Positions 53,145-61,496 of a stretch of DNA of 64,000 nucleotides are shown here, piece by piece. The notes beneath the pieces are model-generated. The model was not told the origin of the DNA and ran no database searches. It was given only the letters and a program-made list of their open reading frames with translations. The translations under genes were made by a program, and so were the position numbers. The DNA comes from JAWVFM01 sp038237625 (GTDB taxonomy: Bacteria; Actinomycetota; Thermoleophilia; Solirubrobacterales; 70-9), in the NCBI GenBank assembly GCA_038237625.1, contig JBBRYM010000001.1, forward strand, positions 225,498-289,497, read 5' to 3'. Within the stretch, counting starts at the first letter, position 1; each line of letters starts with the position of its first letter.

Positions 53145-53161
53145 TACTACGAAGCTTAGTA
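53145..53161. promoter_or_regulatory. BlaI-type site C
   Basis: TACTA-CGAAGCT-TAGTA is an inverted repeat just before the permease start at 53174 and in the ccdA divergent region (ccdA starts at 53137). Confidence 0.6.
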
Positions 53162-53173
53162 TGGAGCGAACGG

Positions 53174-54436
53174 ATGCTCGACGCCCTCAAAACTCTCCTC
53201 GACGGCTTCAAGAACGCTGGGCTCATGGCCTACCAGGTCTGGTGGGCCCTCGTTCTGGGCTTCGCGATCTCGGCCGTGGTTCAAGCCTGGGTTCCGCGGG
53301 CGCGAGTCGAGTCGTCTCTCTCCGGCTCGGGGCCTCGTCCCCTGGCCTTGGCCACAGGGCTCGGCGCGGCGTCCTCGTCTTGCTCGTACGCGGCCATCGC
53401 AATCGCCAAGTCCCTCTTCCAGAAGGGCGCCTCGGCGGCGACCGCCCTCGCCTTCCAGTTCGCCTCGACCAACCTGGTCTGGGAGCTCGGGCTCGTTCTC
53501 TGGGTGCTGATCGGCTGGCAGTTCACCGTGGCCGAGTACTTGGGCGGCTTGGTGATGATCGCCCTGATGGCCGCAATGCTGCGCCTGTTCGTCTCGCCGC
53601 GCCTCGAAGAAGCCGCGCGTCAGCACGCCCAGAAGGCGCAGACCGGCCACCAGCACCACATGGCCGGCTCCAAAGGGATGGTCTGGAAGCAGCGGCTGAC
53701 ATCGGTCGACGCCTGGTCGGACGTCGCCCACAACTTCCGCGGCGACTGGCAGATGCTCTGGAAGGAGATCACCATCGGCTTCTTCCTGGCCGGGTTCATC
53801 GGCCTGCTCGGCAACGACTTCTTCAACGGGCTCTTCATCAGCGACGCACCGGGCGCAGTCCGCACGATCGAAAACGTGATTGCCGGCCCGATCATCGCCG
53901 TCGTCAGCTTCGTCTGCTCGGTCGGAAACGTTCCACTGGCCGCCGTTCTGTGGTCGGGTGGAATCTCGTTCGCCGGCGCGATCGCCTTCATCTTCGCCGA
54001 CCTGATCGTCCTGCCAATCGTCGTCGCCTACAGCAAGTACTACGGGACCGCGTTCGCGCTCCGGATCACGGCGCTCATGTTCGTGACGATGGTCATCGCC
54101 GCGCTTGTCATCGACGGGCTGTTCTCGGGTGCCGGGTTGCTCCCGACGACGCGACCCAGCCGCGACGACATCTTCGGGTCGGTTCAGGTCGACTACAAGC
54201 TGGCTCTCAACGTGCTCGGTCTGGGGATCTTCTCGGCGCTGATTTACCTGACTTCGCGCCGAGGCGTCACCGACCCAGTGTGCGGCATGAAGGTTGACCG
54301 CGGCAAGGCTGTTCGCAAGGACTTCGGCGGCGAGACGTACTACTTCTGCTCCGAGCATTGCCTGCATGCCTTCGAGCTAGAACGCCACAACGAAGCCGAG
54401 CCCGAGCATGGCTTGCCGACATACGACGCTGCTTAG
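53174..54436 (+). CDS. ArsP/DUF318-type permease with C-terminal YHS domain
   Basis: A 420-residue membrane protein with about ten helices. ASSSCSYAAIAIAKSLF and VCSVGNVPLAAVLW are the paired Cys motifs of the permease family that includes ArsP and Cu/Zn effluxers. A His-rich cytoplasmic loop (GHQHHMAG) lies mid-protein. Residues about 365-405 form a YHS domain, DPVCGMKVD then YYFCSEHCLHAF, a Cys-based metal site. The fused sensor/chaperone domain suggests soft-metal export. The substrate is not established. Confidence 0.87.
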   Translation: MLDALKTLLDGFKNAGLMAYQVWWALVLGFAISAVVQAWVPRARVESSLSGSGPRPLALATGLGAASSSCSYAAIAIAKSLFQKGASAATALAFQFASTNLVWELGLVLWVLIGWQFTVAEYLGGLVMIALMAAMLRLFVSPRLEEAARQHAQKAQTGHQHHMAGSKGMVWKQRLTSVDAWSDVAHNFRGDWQMLWKEITIGFFLAGFIGLLGNDFFNGLFISDAPGAVRTIENVIAGPIIAVVSFVCSVGNVPLAAVLWSGGISFAGAIAFIFADLIVLPIVVAYSKYYGTAFALRITALMFVTMVIAALVIDGLFSGAGLLPTTRPSRDDIFGSVQVDYKLALNVLGLGIFSALIYLTSRRGVTDPVCGMKVDRGKAVRKDFGGETYYFCSEHCLHAFELERHNEAEPEHGLPTYDAA

Positions 54437-54439
54437 TAG
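54425..54439 (+). promoter_or_regulatory. BlaI-type site D (weak, overlaps permease stop)
   Basis: GACGCTGCTTAGTAG fits GAC-N6-TAGTAG and lies in an imperfect dyad (GACGCTGCTTAGTAGTGTC), but it coincides with the permease stop codon, so chance is not excluded. Confidence 0.3.
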
Positions 54440-55095
54440 TGTCAGACGAGATGGCCCAGCCGGACGCCACGCTGCAGACCGAAACCGAGCGGGTCAAGCG
54501 CCTCCAGGACAAGGCCGCTCCCCATTTCGACCGCCAAATCAGCTTCTTCGAGAAAGTCCTGTTCGGCGGGGGGCGGCAATGGGTCTGCTCGCAGGCGGAG
54601 GGCGAGATCTTGGAGCTTGCGCTGGGGACCGGCCGGAACCTGAGCTTTTATCGGCCGGGGGTGCGGATCACGGGCGTCGAGCTCAGCCCGGAGATGCTGG
54701 CGATCGCCAAGCAGCGGGCAGCGGAGCTGGGTCGCGAAGCGGACCTGCGACTGGGAGACGCGCAGGCCCTCGAGCTGGACGACGAGAAATTTGACACCGT
54801 CGTCATCACCCTCGGCCTTTGCACGATTCCCGACAATCGCAAAGCCGCCGCGGAGATCTGGCGCGTCCTTCGACCGGGCGGCCGGCTGCTCCTACTCGAG
54901 CACGTGCGCAGCCCGATCCGGGCGGTCAGAGCAGCCCAGCGAGTGCTCGAACCGCTGGCGAGCCGCTTCGAGGGCGATCATCTGCTGCGCGAACCCCTCG
55001 ACTACCTGCCCGATCAGGGCTTCGAGATTGAGCGCGTCGAGCGATCGAAGTGGGGGATCGTCGAGCGACTTGTGGCTCACAAGCCAACGGCGTAG
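54439..55095 (+). CDS. UbiE-like class I SAM methyltransferase
   Basis: A 218-residue protein with ILELALGTGRNLSFY (SAM motif I), VELSPEMLAIA, LGDAQALELDDEKFD and VLRPGGRLLLLEH. The pattern resembles UbiE and phospholipid N-methyltransferases. GTG starts two bases after the permease stop, hence co-transcription. The Cys set of arsenite methyltransferases is not evident. Confidence 0.83.
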   Translation: MSDEMAQPDATLQTETERVKRLQDKAAPHFDRQISFFEKVLFGGGRQWVCSQAEGEILELALGTGRNLSFYRPGVRITGVELSPEMLAIAKQRAAELGREADLRLGDAQALELDDEKFDTVVITLGLCTIPDNRKAAAEIWRVLRPGGRLLLLEHVRSPIRAVRAAQRVLEPLASRFEGDHLLREPLDYLPDQGFEIERVERSKWGIVERLVAHKPTA

Positions 55096-55123
55096 CGCAG
55101 TATTCGGTGGCGGAAGCCAAGAC

Positions 55124-55804
55124 CTAACTGGAGCCGACGTCAGCGAAACGATCCGGCTCGGCGGCGAAGCGGCGAACACATTCAAGCGAGCAGAAGCGGT
55201 ACTCGAGGCCGTCGTGAATGAGCAAGCCCGCCTGTCGCGTCGGATCGACGGCCATCCGACAGACCGGATCGATCGGCAATCCGGTGGACTCCTCTTTGCC
55301 GCTCAGCGATACGGCCCGAAAGAGCAGGACCGGATCGGCGATGTTGCGGAAGTGCTCGCGGCCGTGCTCGAGTACATCGACGCCGTCGAGATCTCCAGCC
55401 GCGTCCCGCGTAGCTTCGCTTAGCAGCACTTCGCCCCCGGCCGCGGCCCCGGAGACGCGAGCGGCCAGATTGACGGCGGCGCCGAACCAGTCGTCCCCTC
55501 GTTGAACTGCCGAACCGCTGTGAATGCCGACGCGGACGCTCGGGAAGCCGTGGCGGGCTCCGACGTCTCGCGCGAGCCGCAAGCCGAGCAGCACCATCTT
55601 GCCTGCGTCCTCGCCCGTGATCATCACCGCGTCCCCGATCGTCTTGACCTCCGTGGCCTGGTGTTCAGCCAGGAGCTCGCGGGCGCCGGCGAAGAAGTCG
55701 TCGGCGACCTGGACGGCCTCCTCGTCGCCCATGACCTCTGTCAACGCGGTGAAGCCGGCCATGTCGGCGAAGAGGAAGGTGCGCTCGACGGCTTCATCGC
55801 TCAT
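55124..55804 (-). CDS. Class III nucleotidyl cyclase fused to YHS metal-binding domain
   Basis: A 226-residue soluble protein. Residues 1-165 are a class III adenylate/guanylate cyclase domain: TFLFADMAGFTALTE (metal Asp), VKTIGDAVMI (second Asp) and WFGAAVNLAARVSG (Asn and Arg of the catalytic site). Residues about 178-222 are a YHS domain, IDPVCRMAVD then YRFCSLECVRRF, matching the permease YHS in Cys spacing. Metal binding could gate cyclic nucleotide production. It diverges from the DUF3105 operon through site E. Confidence 0.87.
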   Translation of the reverse strand: MSDEAVERTFLFADMAGFTALTEVMGDEEAVQVADDFFAGARELLAEHQATEVKTIGDAVMITGEDAGKMVLLGLRLARDVGARHGFPSVRVGIHSGSAVQRGDDWFGAAVNLAARVSGAAAGGEVLLSEATRDAAGDLDGVDVLEHGREHFRNIADPVLLFRAVSLSGKEESTGLPIDPVCRMAVDPTRQAGLLIHDGLEYRFCSLECVRRFAAEPDRFADVGSS

Positions 55805-55835
55805 GACCGGACCCTACCGCCGGGGTAACGGCGCC

Positions 55836-55850
55836 GACATCATGTAGTAG
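55836..55850 (+). promoter_or_regulatory. BlaI-type site E
   Basis: GACATCATGTAGTAG fits GAC-N6-TAGTAG. It lies in the 69-bp region between the divergent cyclase (55804) and DUF3105 (55874) starts. Confidence 0.55.
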
Positions 55851-55873
55851 CTGGGCTATCGTTCCGCTCGGGC

Positions 55874-56629
55874 ATGGCCACGCGGAAGGATGAGAAAGAG
55901 CGGCGGCGCCTTGAGCGTCTGGAAGCTGAGCGAGCTGACGAGGCGGCGCGGAAACGCAGGGCGATTCTCGGATACGCCGGCGCGGGCCTCTTGGCTGCGG
56001 TGGTCGTTGCCGGGATCGTCGTCGCGGTCGTCTCGGGAGGCGGCGGCAGTTCGACGAGCGATACGCCTGGCGCTGCCCACATCGATCTATCGGTGGGAAG
56101 CCAGAACGGCGTCGCCGCGGATGGCCGCACCGGTACCAATCCACCCGCTCTGCGCGTCGCGAATCTTCGGGCTGCGGCCAAGGCTGCCGGTTGCGACTTG
56201 CAGCTGAACCTTCCGGACGAGGGCAACACTCACATCCCGCGGGGTTCGCCGACGCCCAACTATCACACCAACCCGCCGACCTCGGGCAACCACGTCGAGC
56301 CGCCCTACCAGCAGGCGGACGGCGCCTACAGCGAGATGCCGCCGACGATCGACTTCGTCCACTCCCTCGAGCACGGACGGGTCGAGGTTCAGTACTCACC
56401 CGACCTGGCTCAGGTGGATCAGCTGGCTCTGAAGGGCGTCTTCGATCAAAGCCCGGGCGGGATGCTGCTCTTCCCGAACAAGGACATGCCCTACTCCGTC
56501 GCGGCGACGGCTTGGACCGAGCTGATGGGCTGCAAGACTTACCAGGGGGCGAAAACTCTCGACGCGATCCGCGACTTTCGCGATCAGTTCCGCGGGCAGG
56601 GACCGGAGGCGGTTCCCTTTTCGGCATGA
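55874..56629 (+). CDS. DUF3105 membrane-anchored protein
   Basis: A 251-residue protein: charged coil, one helix (GAGLLAAVVVAGIVVAVV), then an extracytoplasmic domain with NYHTNPPTSGNHVEPP and FVHSLEHGRVEV, the DUF3105 hallmarks. Several conserved His could bind metal. The stop overlaps the SCO gene as ATGA. The family often neighbours copper or thiol genes, and its biochemistry is unknown. Confidence 0.85.
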   Translation: MATRKDEKERRRLERLEAERADEAARKRRAILGYAGAGLLAAVVVAGIVVAVVSGGGGSSTSDTPGAAHIDLSVGSQNGVAADGRTGTNPPALRVANLRAAAKAAGCDLQLNLPDEGNTHIPRGSPTPNYHTNPPTSGNHVEPPYQQADGAYSEMPPTIDFVHSLEHGRVEVQYSPDLAQVDQLALKGVFDQSPGGMLLFPNKDMPYSVAATAWTELMGCKTYQGAKTLDAIRDFRDQFRGQGPEAVPFSA

Positions 56630-57279
56630 AGTCAATCCCTGGAAAGCTCAATCGATCGCGCCGACCGATAGCCGCAGGCGTGATCGCAGCGGCGACCTTC
56701 GCGATCCTCGGCTGCGGAAGCTCATCGTCGAGCACACCGGCGGCAAGCGTTGTCGCGAGCTCCGGCAACCCGAAGCTCGCCGGCCTGCGGACGCCGGCCC
56801 AACCAGAGTTCCCGCTCCAGCTGAAGAACTACAACGGCCGCCCCGTCAACATCAAGGACTTCCAAGGCAAGGCTGTCTTGGTCACCTTCCTCTACACCCG
56901 GTGCCCCGATGTCTGCCCGATCATCGTCGGCAACCTGCGAGTCGCGCTCAATGAGCTCGGCCCGCAGGCAAAGGACGTTCAGATCATCGCCGTCTCGGTC
57001 GACCCCAAGGGCGATACGCCGGCCACCGTCTCGAAGTTCCTTGACGACCACCAGATGACCGGCCGCATGGATTGGCTGATCGGCTCTCGTCCCCAGCTCG
57101 AGACAACCTGGAAGGACTGGGGCATCGCGGCGAAGGTTCCGAAGAACCATCCCGAGGCGGTAGAGCACTCGGCGGAGATCTTTGGCATCGACGCCAGCGG
57201 GACCCTTCAAACGCTCTACCCGGCGAACTTCAAGCCGGCGCAGATCGTCCACGACGTGCCGATCCTCGCGGCGGGCTAA
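56626..57279 (+). CDS. SCO1/SenC-family copper chaperone lipoprotein
   Basis: A 217-residue lipoprotein (lipobox AILGC, then Ser-rich linker) with a thioredoxin-like SCO domain. The copper site has LYTRCPDVCP (Cys93 and Cys97) and His181 in VEHSAEIFG. Such proteins deliver copper to the CuA site of cytochrome oxidase or act as thiol reductants. It is translationally coupled to DUF3105 and 3 bp before the TlpA gene. Confidence 0.92.
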   Translation: MKSIPGKLNRSRRPIAAGVIAAATFAILGCGSSSSSTPAASVVASSGNPKLAGLRTPAQPEFPLQLKNYNGRPVNIKDFQGKAVLVTFLYTRCPDVCPIIVGNLRVALNELGPQAKDVQIIAVSVDPKGDTPATVSKFLDDHQMTGRMDWLIGSRPQLETTWKDWGIAAKVPKNHPEAVEHSAEIFGIDASGTLQTLYPANFKPAQIVHDVPILAAG

Positions 57280-57282
57280 ACC

Positions 57283-57804
57283 GTGCCTAAAGGTCGCTGG
57301 ATCGCGCGGGGACTCCCAGTTGCCGTCGTTGTGGGGCTCATCGTCGCCGAAATCGCAACCAGCGGGTCCGGCGGTGCGTCGGGGCAGGGACGTCCGGCTC
57401 CGGCGCTGCCGAAAGAGGTTCTAAATGGGCCTGCTGTGACGCTCGCCTCTCTTCGCGGCAAGCCCGCGTTCGTGAACTTCTGGGCCAGCTGGTGCACGCC
57501 GTGCAAGCAGGAAGCACCGGAGCTCGAGCGCTTCTCGAAGGCGATCCACGGCCAGGCGAACCTGGTGGGCGTCGACTGGAACGACACCGCCGACAATGCC
57601 AGAGCCTTCATCGCCTCCGAGCATTTGAGCTATCCAATCCTCCGTGATGGCTCCAACGAAGTCGGCGATGCCTACCGGCTCTCGGGTCTGCCGACCACGT
57701 TCGTTCTCGATCCTGCCGGCCGGATCGTCGAGACGCTGCGCGGCCCGCAGACGTTCGCGGGCCTGATGGACGCCCTGCGCGCCGTCCGAGCGACGGGCAC
57801 GTAA
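57283..57804 (+). CDS. TlpA/ResA-like thioredoxin
   Basis: A 173-residue exported protein: N-terminal helix (LPVAVVVGLIVAEIA) and thioredoxin domain with NFWASWCTPCKQEAP (Cys71, Cys74) and GLPTTFVLDPAG. GTG start 3 bp after the SCO stop. With SCO1 it forms a typical pair, TlpA reducing the SCO Cys pair before copper loading. Confidence 0.9.
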   Translation: MPKGRWIARGLPVAVVVGLIVAEIATSGSGGASGQGRPAPALPKEVLNGPAVTLASLRGKPAFVNFWASWCTPCKQEAPELERFSKAIHGQANLVGVDWNDTADNARAFIASEHLSYPILRDGSNEVGDAYRLSGLPTTFVLDPAGRIVETLRGPQTFAGLMDALRAVRATGT

Positions 57805-57856
57805 ACGGCCCACGAACCAAGGTTAAGAACATCTCAACGGACGTTAGGATGTCTGT

Positions 57857-58216
57857 ATGCGAGACGATCGCTGTGAGCTGCTCTGCCTGGATCTGCCGAC
57901 CGCGGAGGCCCTCCGTCGCCGGCGCCCGGACCGCGAGCGGGTTACGGCTCTCGCTGCGCGCTCGGCCGCGCTCGCCGACCCGACGCGCCTTTCACTCGCG
58001 CTGGCGCTCGTTGATTCCGACGAGCTCTGCGTCTGCGATCTGAGCTGGATCAGCGAGCGCTCGGAGAACCTCGTCTCCCACCACATGCGAGCGCTGCGTG
58101 AGGCCCGCCTCGCGCAGTCAAGGCGGGACGGCAAGATGGTCATGTATTCGCTGACCGAAGCTGGGCGCCAACTGCTCGCGGCTATCGCCTCCGAGCCGAT
58201 AGCCGTTTCGCGATGA
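57857..58216 (+). CDS. CadC-like ArsR/SmtB-family metal sensor
   Basis: A 119-residue winged-helix repressor. Cys6 and Cys10 (DDRCELLCLDLPTAEAL) and the pair Cys58/Cys60 in ELCVCDL match in placement the Cys7/11/58/60 metal site of staphylococcal CadC. Cd, Pb or Zn sensing is therefore likely. The DNA-binding part is NLVSHHMRALREARLAQSRR. The stop overlaps the following CDF gene as ATGA, making a sensor-exporter operon. Confidence 0.9.
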   Translation: MRDDRCELLCLDLPTAEALRRRRPDRERVTALAARSAALADPTRLSLALALVDSDELCVCDLSWISERSENLVSHHMRALREARLAQSRRDGKMVMYSLTEAGRQLLAAIASEPIAVSR

Positions 58217-58911
58217 GCCCGCAATCGATCGCCGCCGCGCTGCCCGGCGTCCACGCGATCGCGCGTGGCGGCGATCGGACGACGCTCGCGCGTCGCGCTC
58301 GGCTTCTCTCCTGGGCGAGCCTCGGTTGGATGACGATCGAAGGCGCCGTCGCGGTGACCGCGGGGGTCGTTGCCGGCTCGGTTGCTCTGGTCGGATTTGG
58401 CATCGACAGCGCCATCGAAGGCCTCGCCAGTGTGATCATCATCTGGCGCTTTGCCGCCGGACGGATCGTCTCCGAGAGCGCCGAGCGCCGCGCCCAGCAG
58501 CTCGTCGCCGTCAGCTTCTTCCTCCTCGCCCCCTACGTTGCCGTCGAGGCCATTCTCCATCTGCTCTCGGCAGAGCACCCCCAAACCAGCTGGGTCGGGA
58601 TCGGCCTTTCGATCTCAAGCCTCCTGATCATGCCCTGGCTCGGAGCCGCCAAGGCCAGCCTCGGCGAGCGGCTCGGCTCGGCGGCCACGGTCGGCGAGGG
58701 CCGCCAGAACGTCCTCTGCGCGTACCTGGCTGCAGCCGTTCTGGTTGGCCTCGCCGGCAACGCCCTCTTCGGCCTCTGGTGGCTCGACCCAGCGGCCGGA
58801 CTTGCGATTGCAGCAGTCGCGGTCAATGAGGGGCGCGAAGCGTGGCGTGGCGAGGGCTGTTGCGTGGTGGGGGTCGAACCGAGCGATGCCCACGACGCCT
58901 GCTCCGACTGA
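58213..58911 (+). CDS. CDF-like cation transporter, short type
   Basis: A 232-residue membrane protein with about six helices. The metal site is VGFGIDSAIEG, where DxxxE replaces the usual HxxxD of Zn transporters, indicating a changed metal preference. The C-terminus lacks the usual cytoplasmic domain and ends with GCCVVGVEPSDAHDAC, a Cys/His tail. Coupled to the CadC-like gene. Confidence 0.85.
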   Translation: MSPQSIAAALPGVHAIARGGDRTTLARRARLLSWASLGWMTIEGAVAVTAGVVAGSVALVGFGIDSAIEGLASVIIIWRFAAGRIVSESAERRAQQLVAVSFFLLAPYVAVEAILHLLSAEHPQTSWVGIGLSISSLLIMPWLGAAKASLGERLGSAATVGEGRQNVLCAYLAAAVLVGLAGNALFGLWWLDPAAGLAIAAVAVNEGREAWRGEGCCVVGVEPSDAHDACSD

Positions 58912-59891
58912 TGAGCGACCACCTTCACGACCACGAAGCCTCCGCCTCGGGTCACGAGGGCCACAGCCACGGCATCTCAGCTGACGCCGATCGTCGCTAC
59001 CTGATGCTTGCGCTGGTCCTCATCGTTGGCTTTATGGCCGGCGAGGTCGTCACCGGGATCATCGCCCACTCCCTGGCCTTGCTCTCCGACGCCGGGCACA
59101 TGCTCACCGACGCGGGGGCGATTGGACTCTCGCTTGTCGCGCTCCGCCTGGCGGCTCGTCCCGCAGCCGGGGCGATGACCTTCGGCCTCAAGCGCGCGGA
59201 GATCCTCAGCGCGCAGCTCAACGGCACGACCTTGGCAGTGCTCGGACTCTGGATCGTTTATGAGGCGATTCGCCGGTTGATCTCCCCACCCATGGTCCAG
59301 GGCGGCTTGGTCTTAGTCGTCGCCTTGGTCGGCATCGTCGTCAACCTCGCAGCAACCTGGAGCGTCTCCCGCGCCAACCGACAGAACCTGGCAATCGAGG
59401 GGAGCTTCCAGCACCTGCTGACCGACCTCTACGCCTTCATCGCCACTGCGATCGCGGCGACCATCATCCTCACCACGGGCTTCGACCGCGCTGACGGCAT
59501 CGCCTCGCTCTTCGTCGCAGCCTCGATGCTCCGCGCCTCGTACGGGCTGCTTCGCGACTCGGGCCGCGTGCTGCTCGAGGGCGCCCCGAAAGGACTGGCT
59601 CCCGAGGACATAGGAATGGCAATGGCTGGCGAACCCGAGGTCAAGCAGGTCCACGATCTCCACGTCTGGGAGATCACCTCAGGGTTCCCGGCTCTCAGCG
59701 CCCACGTCCTCGTCGCCCCGCAGGAGGACTGCCACGCGACCCGGCGGCGCCTCGAGCGTCTCGTAGCCGAACGCTTCGGCATCGAGCACACGACGCTGCA
59801 GGTCGATCATCTTCAACCGAGCGAGCTGCTTCAGGTTGAGTCCGGTGCTGCTGCCGACAAAGGCCCTCCAGAAGCCGCTACGTCCGGCTGA
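58911..59891 (+). CDS. CzcD-type cation diffusion facilitator
   Basis: A 326-residue zinc/cadmium/cobalt exporter. His-rich N-terminus (DHLHDHEASASGHEGHSHG), metal site LLSDAGHMLTDAGAIG (HxxxD) and FQHLLTDLYAF for the second pair, then a cytoplasmic domain with VHDLHVWEI. The ATG shares its A with the preceding TGA. Its 3' end overlaps the convergent cyclase gene by 61 bp. Confidence 0.92.
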   Translation: MSDHLHDHEASASGHEGHSHGISADADRRYLMLALVLIVGFMAGEVVTGIIAHSLALLSDAGHMLTDAGAIGLSLVALRLAARPAAGAMTFGLKRAEILSAQLNGTTLAVLGLWIVYEAIRRLISPPMVQGGLVLVVALVGIVVNLAATWSVSRANRQNLAIEGSFQHLLTDLYAFIATAIAATIILTTGFDRADGIASLFVAASMLRASYGLLRDSGRVLLEGAPKGLAPEDIGMAMAGEPEVKQVHDLHVWEITSGFPALSAHVLVAPQEDCHATRRRLERLVAERFGIEHTTLQVDHLQPSELLQVESGAAADKGPPEAATSG

Positions 59892-61414
59892 GCCTCGCGC
59901 GCCGGCCCGTAGAGGCGAATCGTTTCGCTCTTGCCCTTCAGTGGGATCGAAGGACGCTCCTGCCAAGTCGCGACGCTTGTGGTGAGCCGACTGCGGGTGG
60001 CCTCGGTGATCAGAACGTCATCGCCGGACTCTCGCGTAGCCGACTCCACCCGCGCGGCGGTGTTGACCGTATCGCCGATCACCGTGAAGTCGAGCCGGCC
60101 GCCGCCTCCGATCGTGCCCACCACCACAGTTCCTGAATTCACCCCCAAACCGACACGCAGGGAGCCTTTGAAGCGCTCGTTGACCTCCTCGGCGATCTCC
60201 AGAGCAGCGGCCACGGCTCGAGCAGCGTGGTCAGGGTGACGGGCGGGGGCGCCGAAGACGGCCAACAGACCGTCGCCGATGAACTTGTTCGCGTGCCCGC
60301 CGTGACTGGTGATCACGGGAACAACGACCTCATAAAGCTCGTTGAGGCGAGCTACAACCTCTTGCGCCGGGGCCTTCTCCGAGAAGGTGGTGAACCCGCG
60401 GACGTCCATGAAGAGGATCGAAGCCTCCAGCTCCTCGCCGCGCACGTCGGTTCCATCACGGGCAACCCGCTCGGCCAGGTCCGGGTCGACGAAGGTCCCG
60501 AATGCCTCGCGCAGGCGCTCGCGCTCCTGAAGGCCCGAGACCATGCGGTTGAACGCCCGCGTCAGCTTTCCGGTCTCATCGGCCGCGCTCACCGGCACGC
60601 GCGTCGCCAGGTCGCCTGCGGCCACGCGGGAGGTCGCATCCTCCAGACGACGGATCGGCGAGACGACTGAATCCGCCAGGAGCCCGGTGAAAGCCAAGGA
60701 GAGGGTTGCCGTCACGACCAGCGAGACGCCGATCGCGAGCGCGAGCGCGTCCAGTCCGGGCTGACCACCCTCGACGAGGCCCACGACAAGCACACCGGTC
60801 ATGACGTTGATCGCCAGTAGTGCCGAGAGCAGGCGGCGGCGCAGCGGCAAGCCGATCGCATCGATCTCTGCCTCGTCTGAAAGCACGGCCGCGACGTCGT
60901 CGAGGATCGGCTGGACCGCCCGCTCCATCACGAAAAAGGCGATCCCGTTGCCGTAGGCGAGGATCACCTCGGCGGCGACGAAGAGCACGGGAATCGCCCA
61001 AGCCGCGAGGTCGAGCAGCCAGGTCGCGAACAGACACCAGACGAGCCCTGCCACCAACGGGTAGCCACCGCGCCACCAGATACGCAGGAGCTCAAAAGGC
61101 GCCGACGCCGATGCCGTCCACGCTGCCACCGTCGACTCGGTGGTCCTGTCTCCCTCGATCCACGCGGCGACCGGTTGCAGGCGAGGGCGGAAATGGCGAA
61201 GCGTGAACTGGGCGTAGAACTCCTGACCGGCAATCGCGGCGCCGGCGAGGAGCAGGAACTGGCCGAGAGAGATGGGCACGTAGAGGAATAGGCCGGCGAC
61301 GCCGAGCACCACGACGAGATATTCGAGACGCAGCGCCCCGGCCAGCATCCTCATCGGATAACGAGGGCCCAGCCGCTGGTACCAGCGAGCCCACGCCGCT
61401 GACCTACTCCTCAT
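59831..61414 (-). CDS. Membrane class III adenylate/guanylate cyclase with HAMP
   Basis: A 527-residue protein with about six N-terminal helices, a HAMP domain (RRLEDATSRVAAGDLATRVP) and a cyclase domain: ILFMDVRGFTTFSEKAP (Asp), HANKFIGDGLLAVFGAP (Asp) and DTVNTAARVESAT (Asn, Arg). It is catalytically complete and similar to mycobacterial Rv1318c-like cyclases. It lies between CDF genes, diverging from one and overlapping the other at the 3' end. Confidence 0.9.
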   Translation of the reverse strand: MRSRSAAWARWYQRLGPRYPMRMLAGALRLEYLVVVLGVAGLFLYVPISLGQFLLLAGAAIAGQEFYAQFTLRHFRPRLQPVAAWIEGDRTTESTVAAWTASASAPFELLRIWWRGGYPLVAGLVWCLFATWLLDLAAWAIPVLFVAAEVILAYGNGIAFFVMERAVQPILDDVAAVLSDEAEIDAIGLPLRRRLLSALLAINVMTGVLVVGLVEGGQPGLDALALAIGVSLVVTATLSLAFTGLLADSVVSPIRRLEDATSRVAAGDLATRVPVSAADETGKLTRAFNRMVSGLQERERLREAFGTFVDPDLAERVARDGTDVRGEELEASILFMDVRGFTTFSEKAPAQEVVARLNELYEVVVPVITSHGGHANKFIGDGLLAVFGAPARHPDHAARAVAAALEIAEEVNERFKGSLRVGLGVNSGTVVVGTIGGGGRLDFTVIGDTVNTAARVESATRESGDDVLITEATRSRLTTSVATWQERPSIPLKGKSETIRLYGPAREAQPDVAASGGPLSAAAPDST

Positions 61415-61496
61415 GCGTTCGACTTTCGCACACCGGCAATGCTTGGGCGGCGAGTTGCTGGGTCGGCCGATGGGGCGACGGGTAGCCTCCGAGTCG

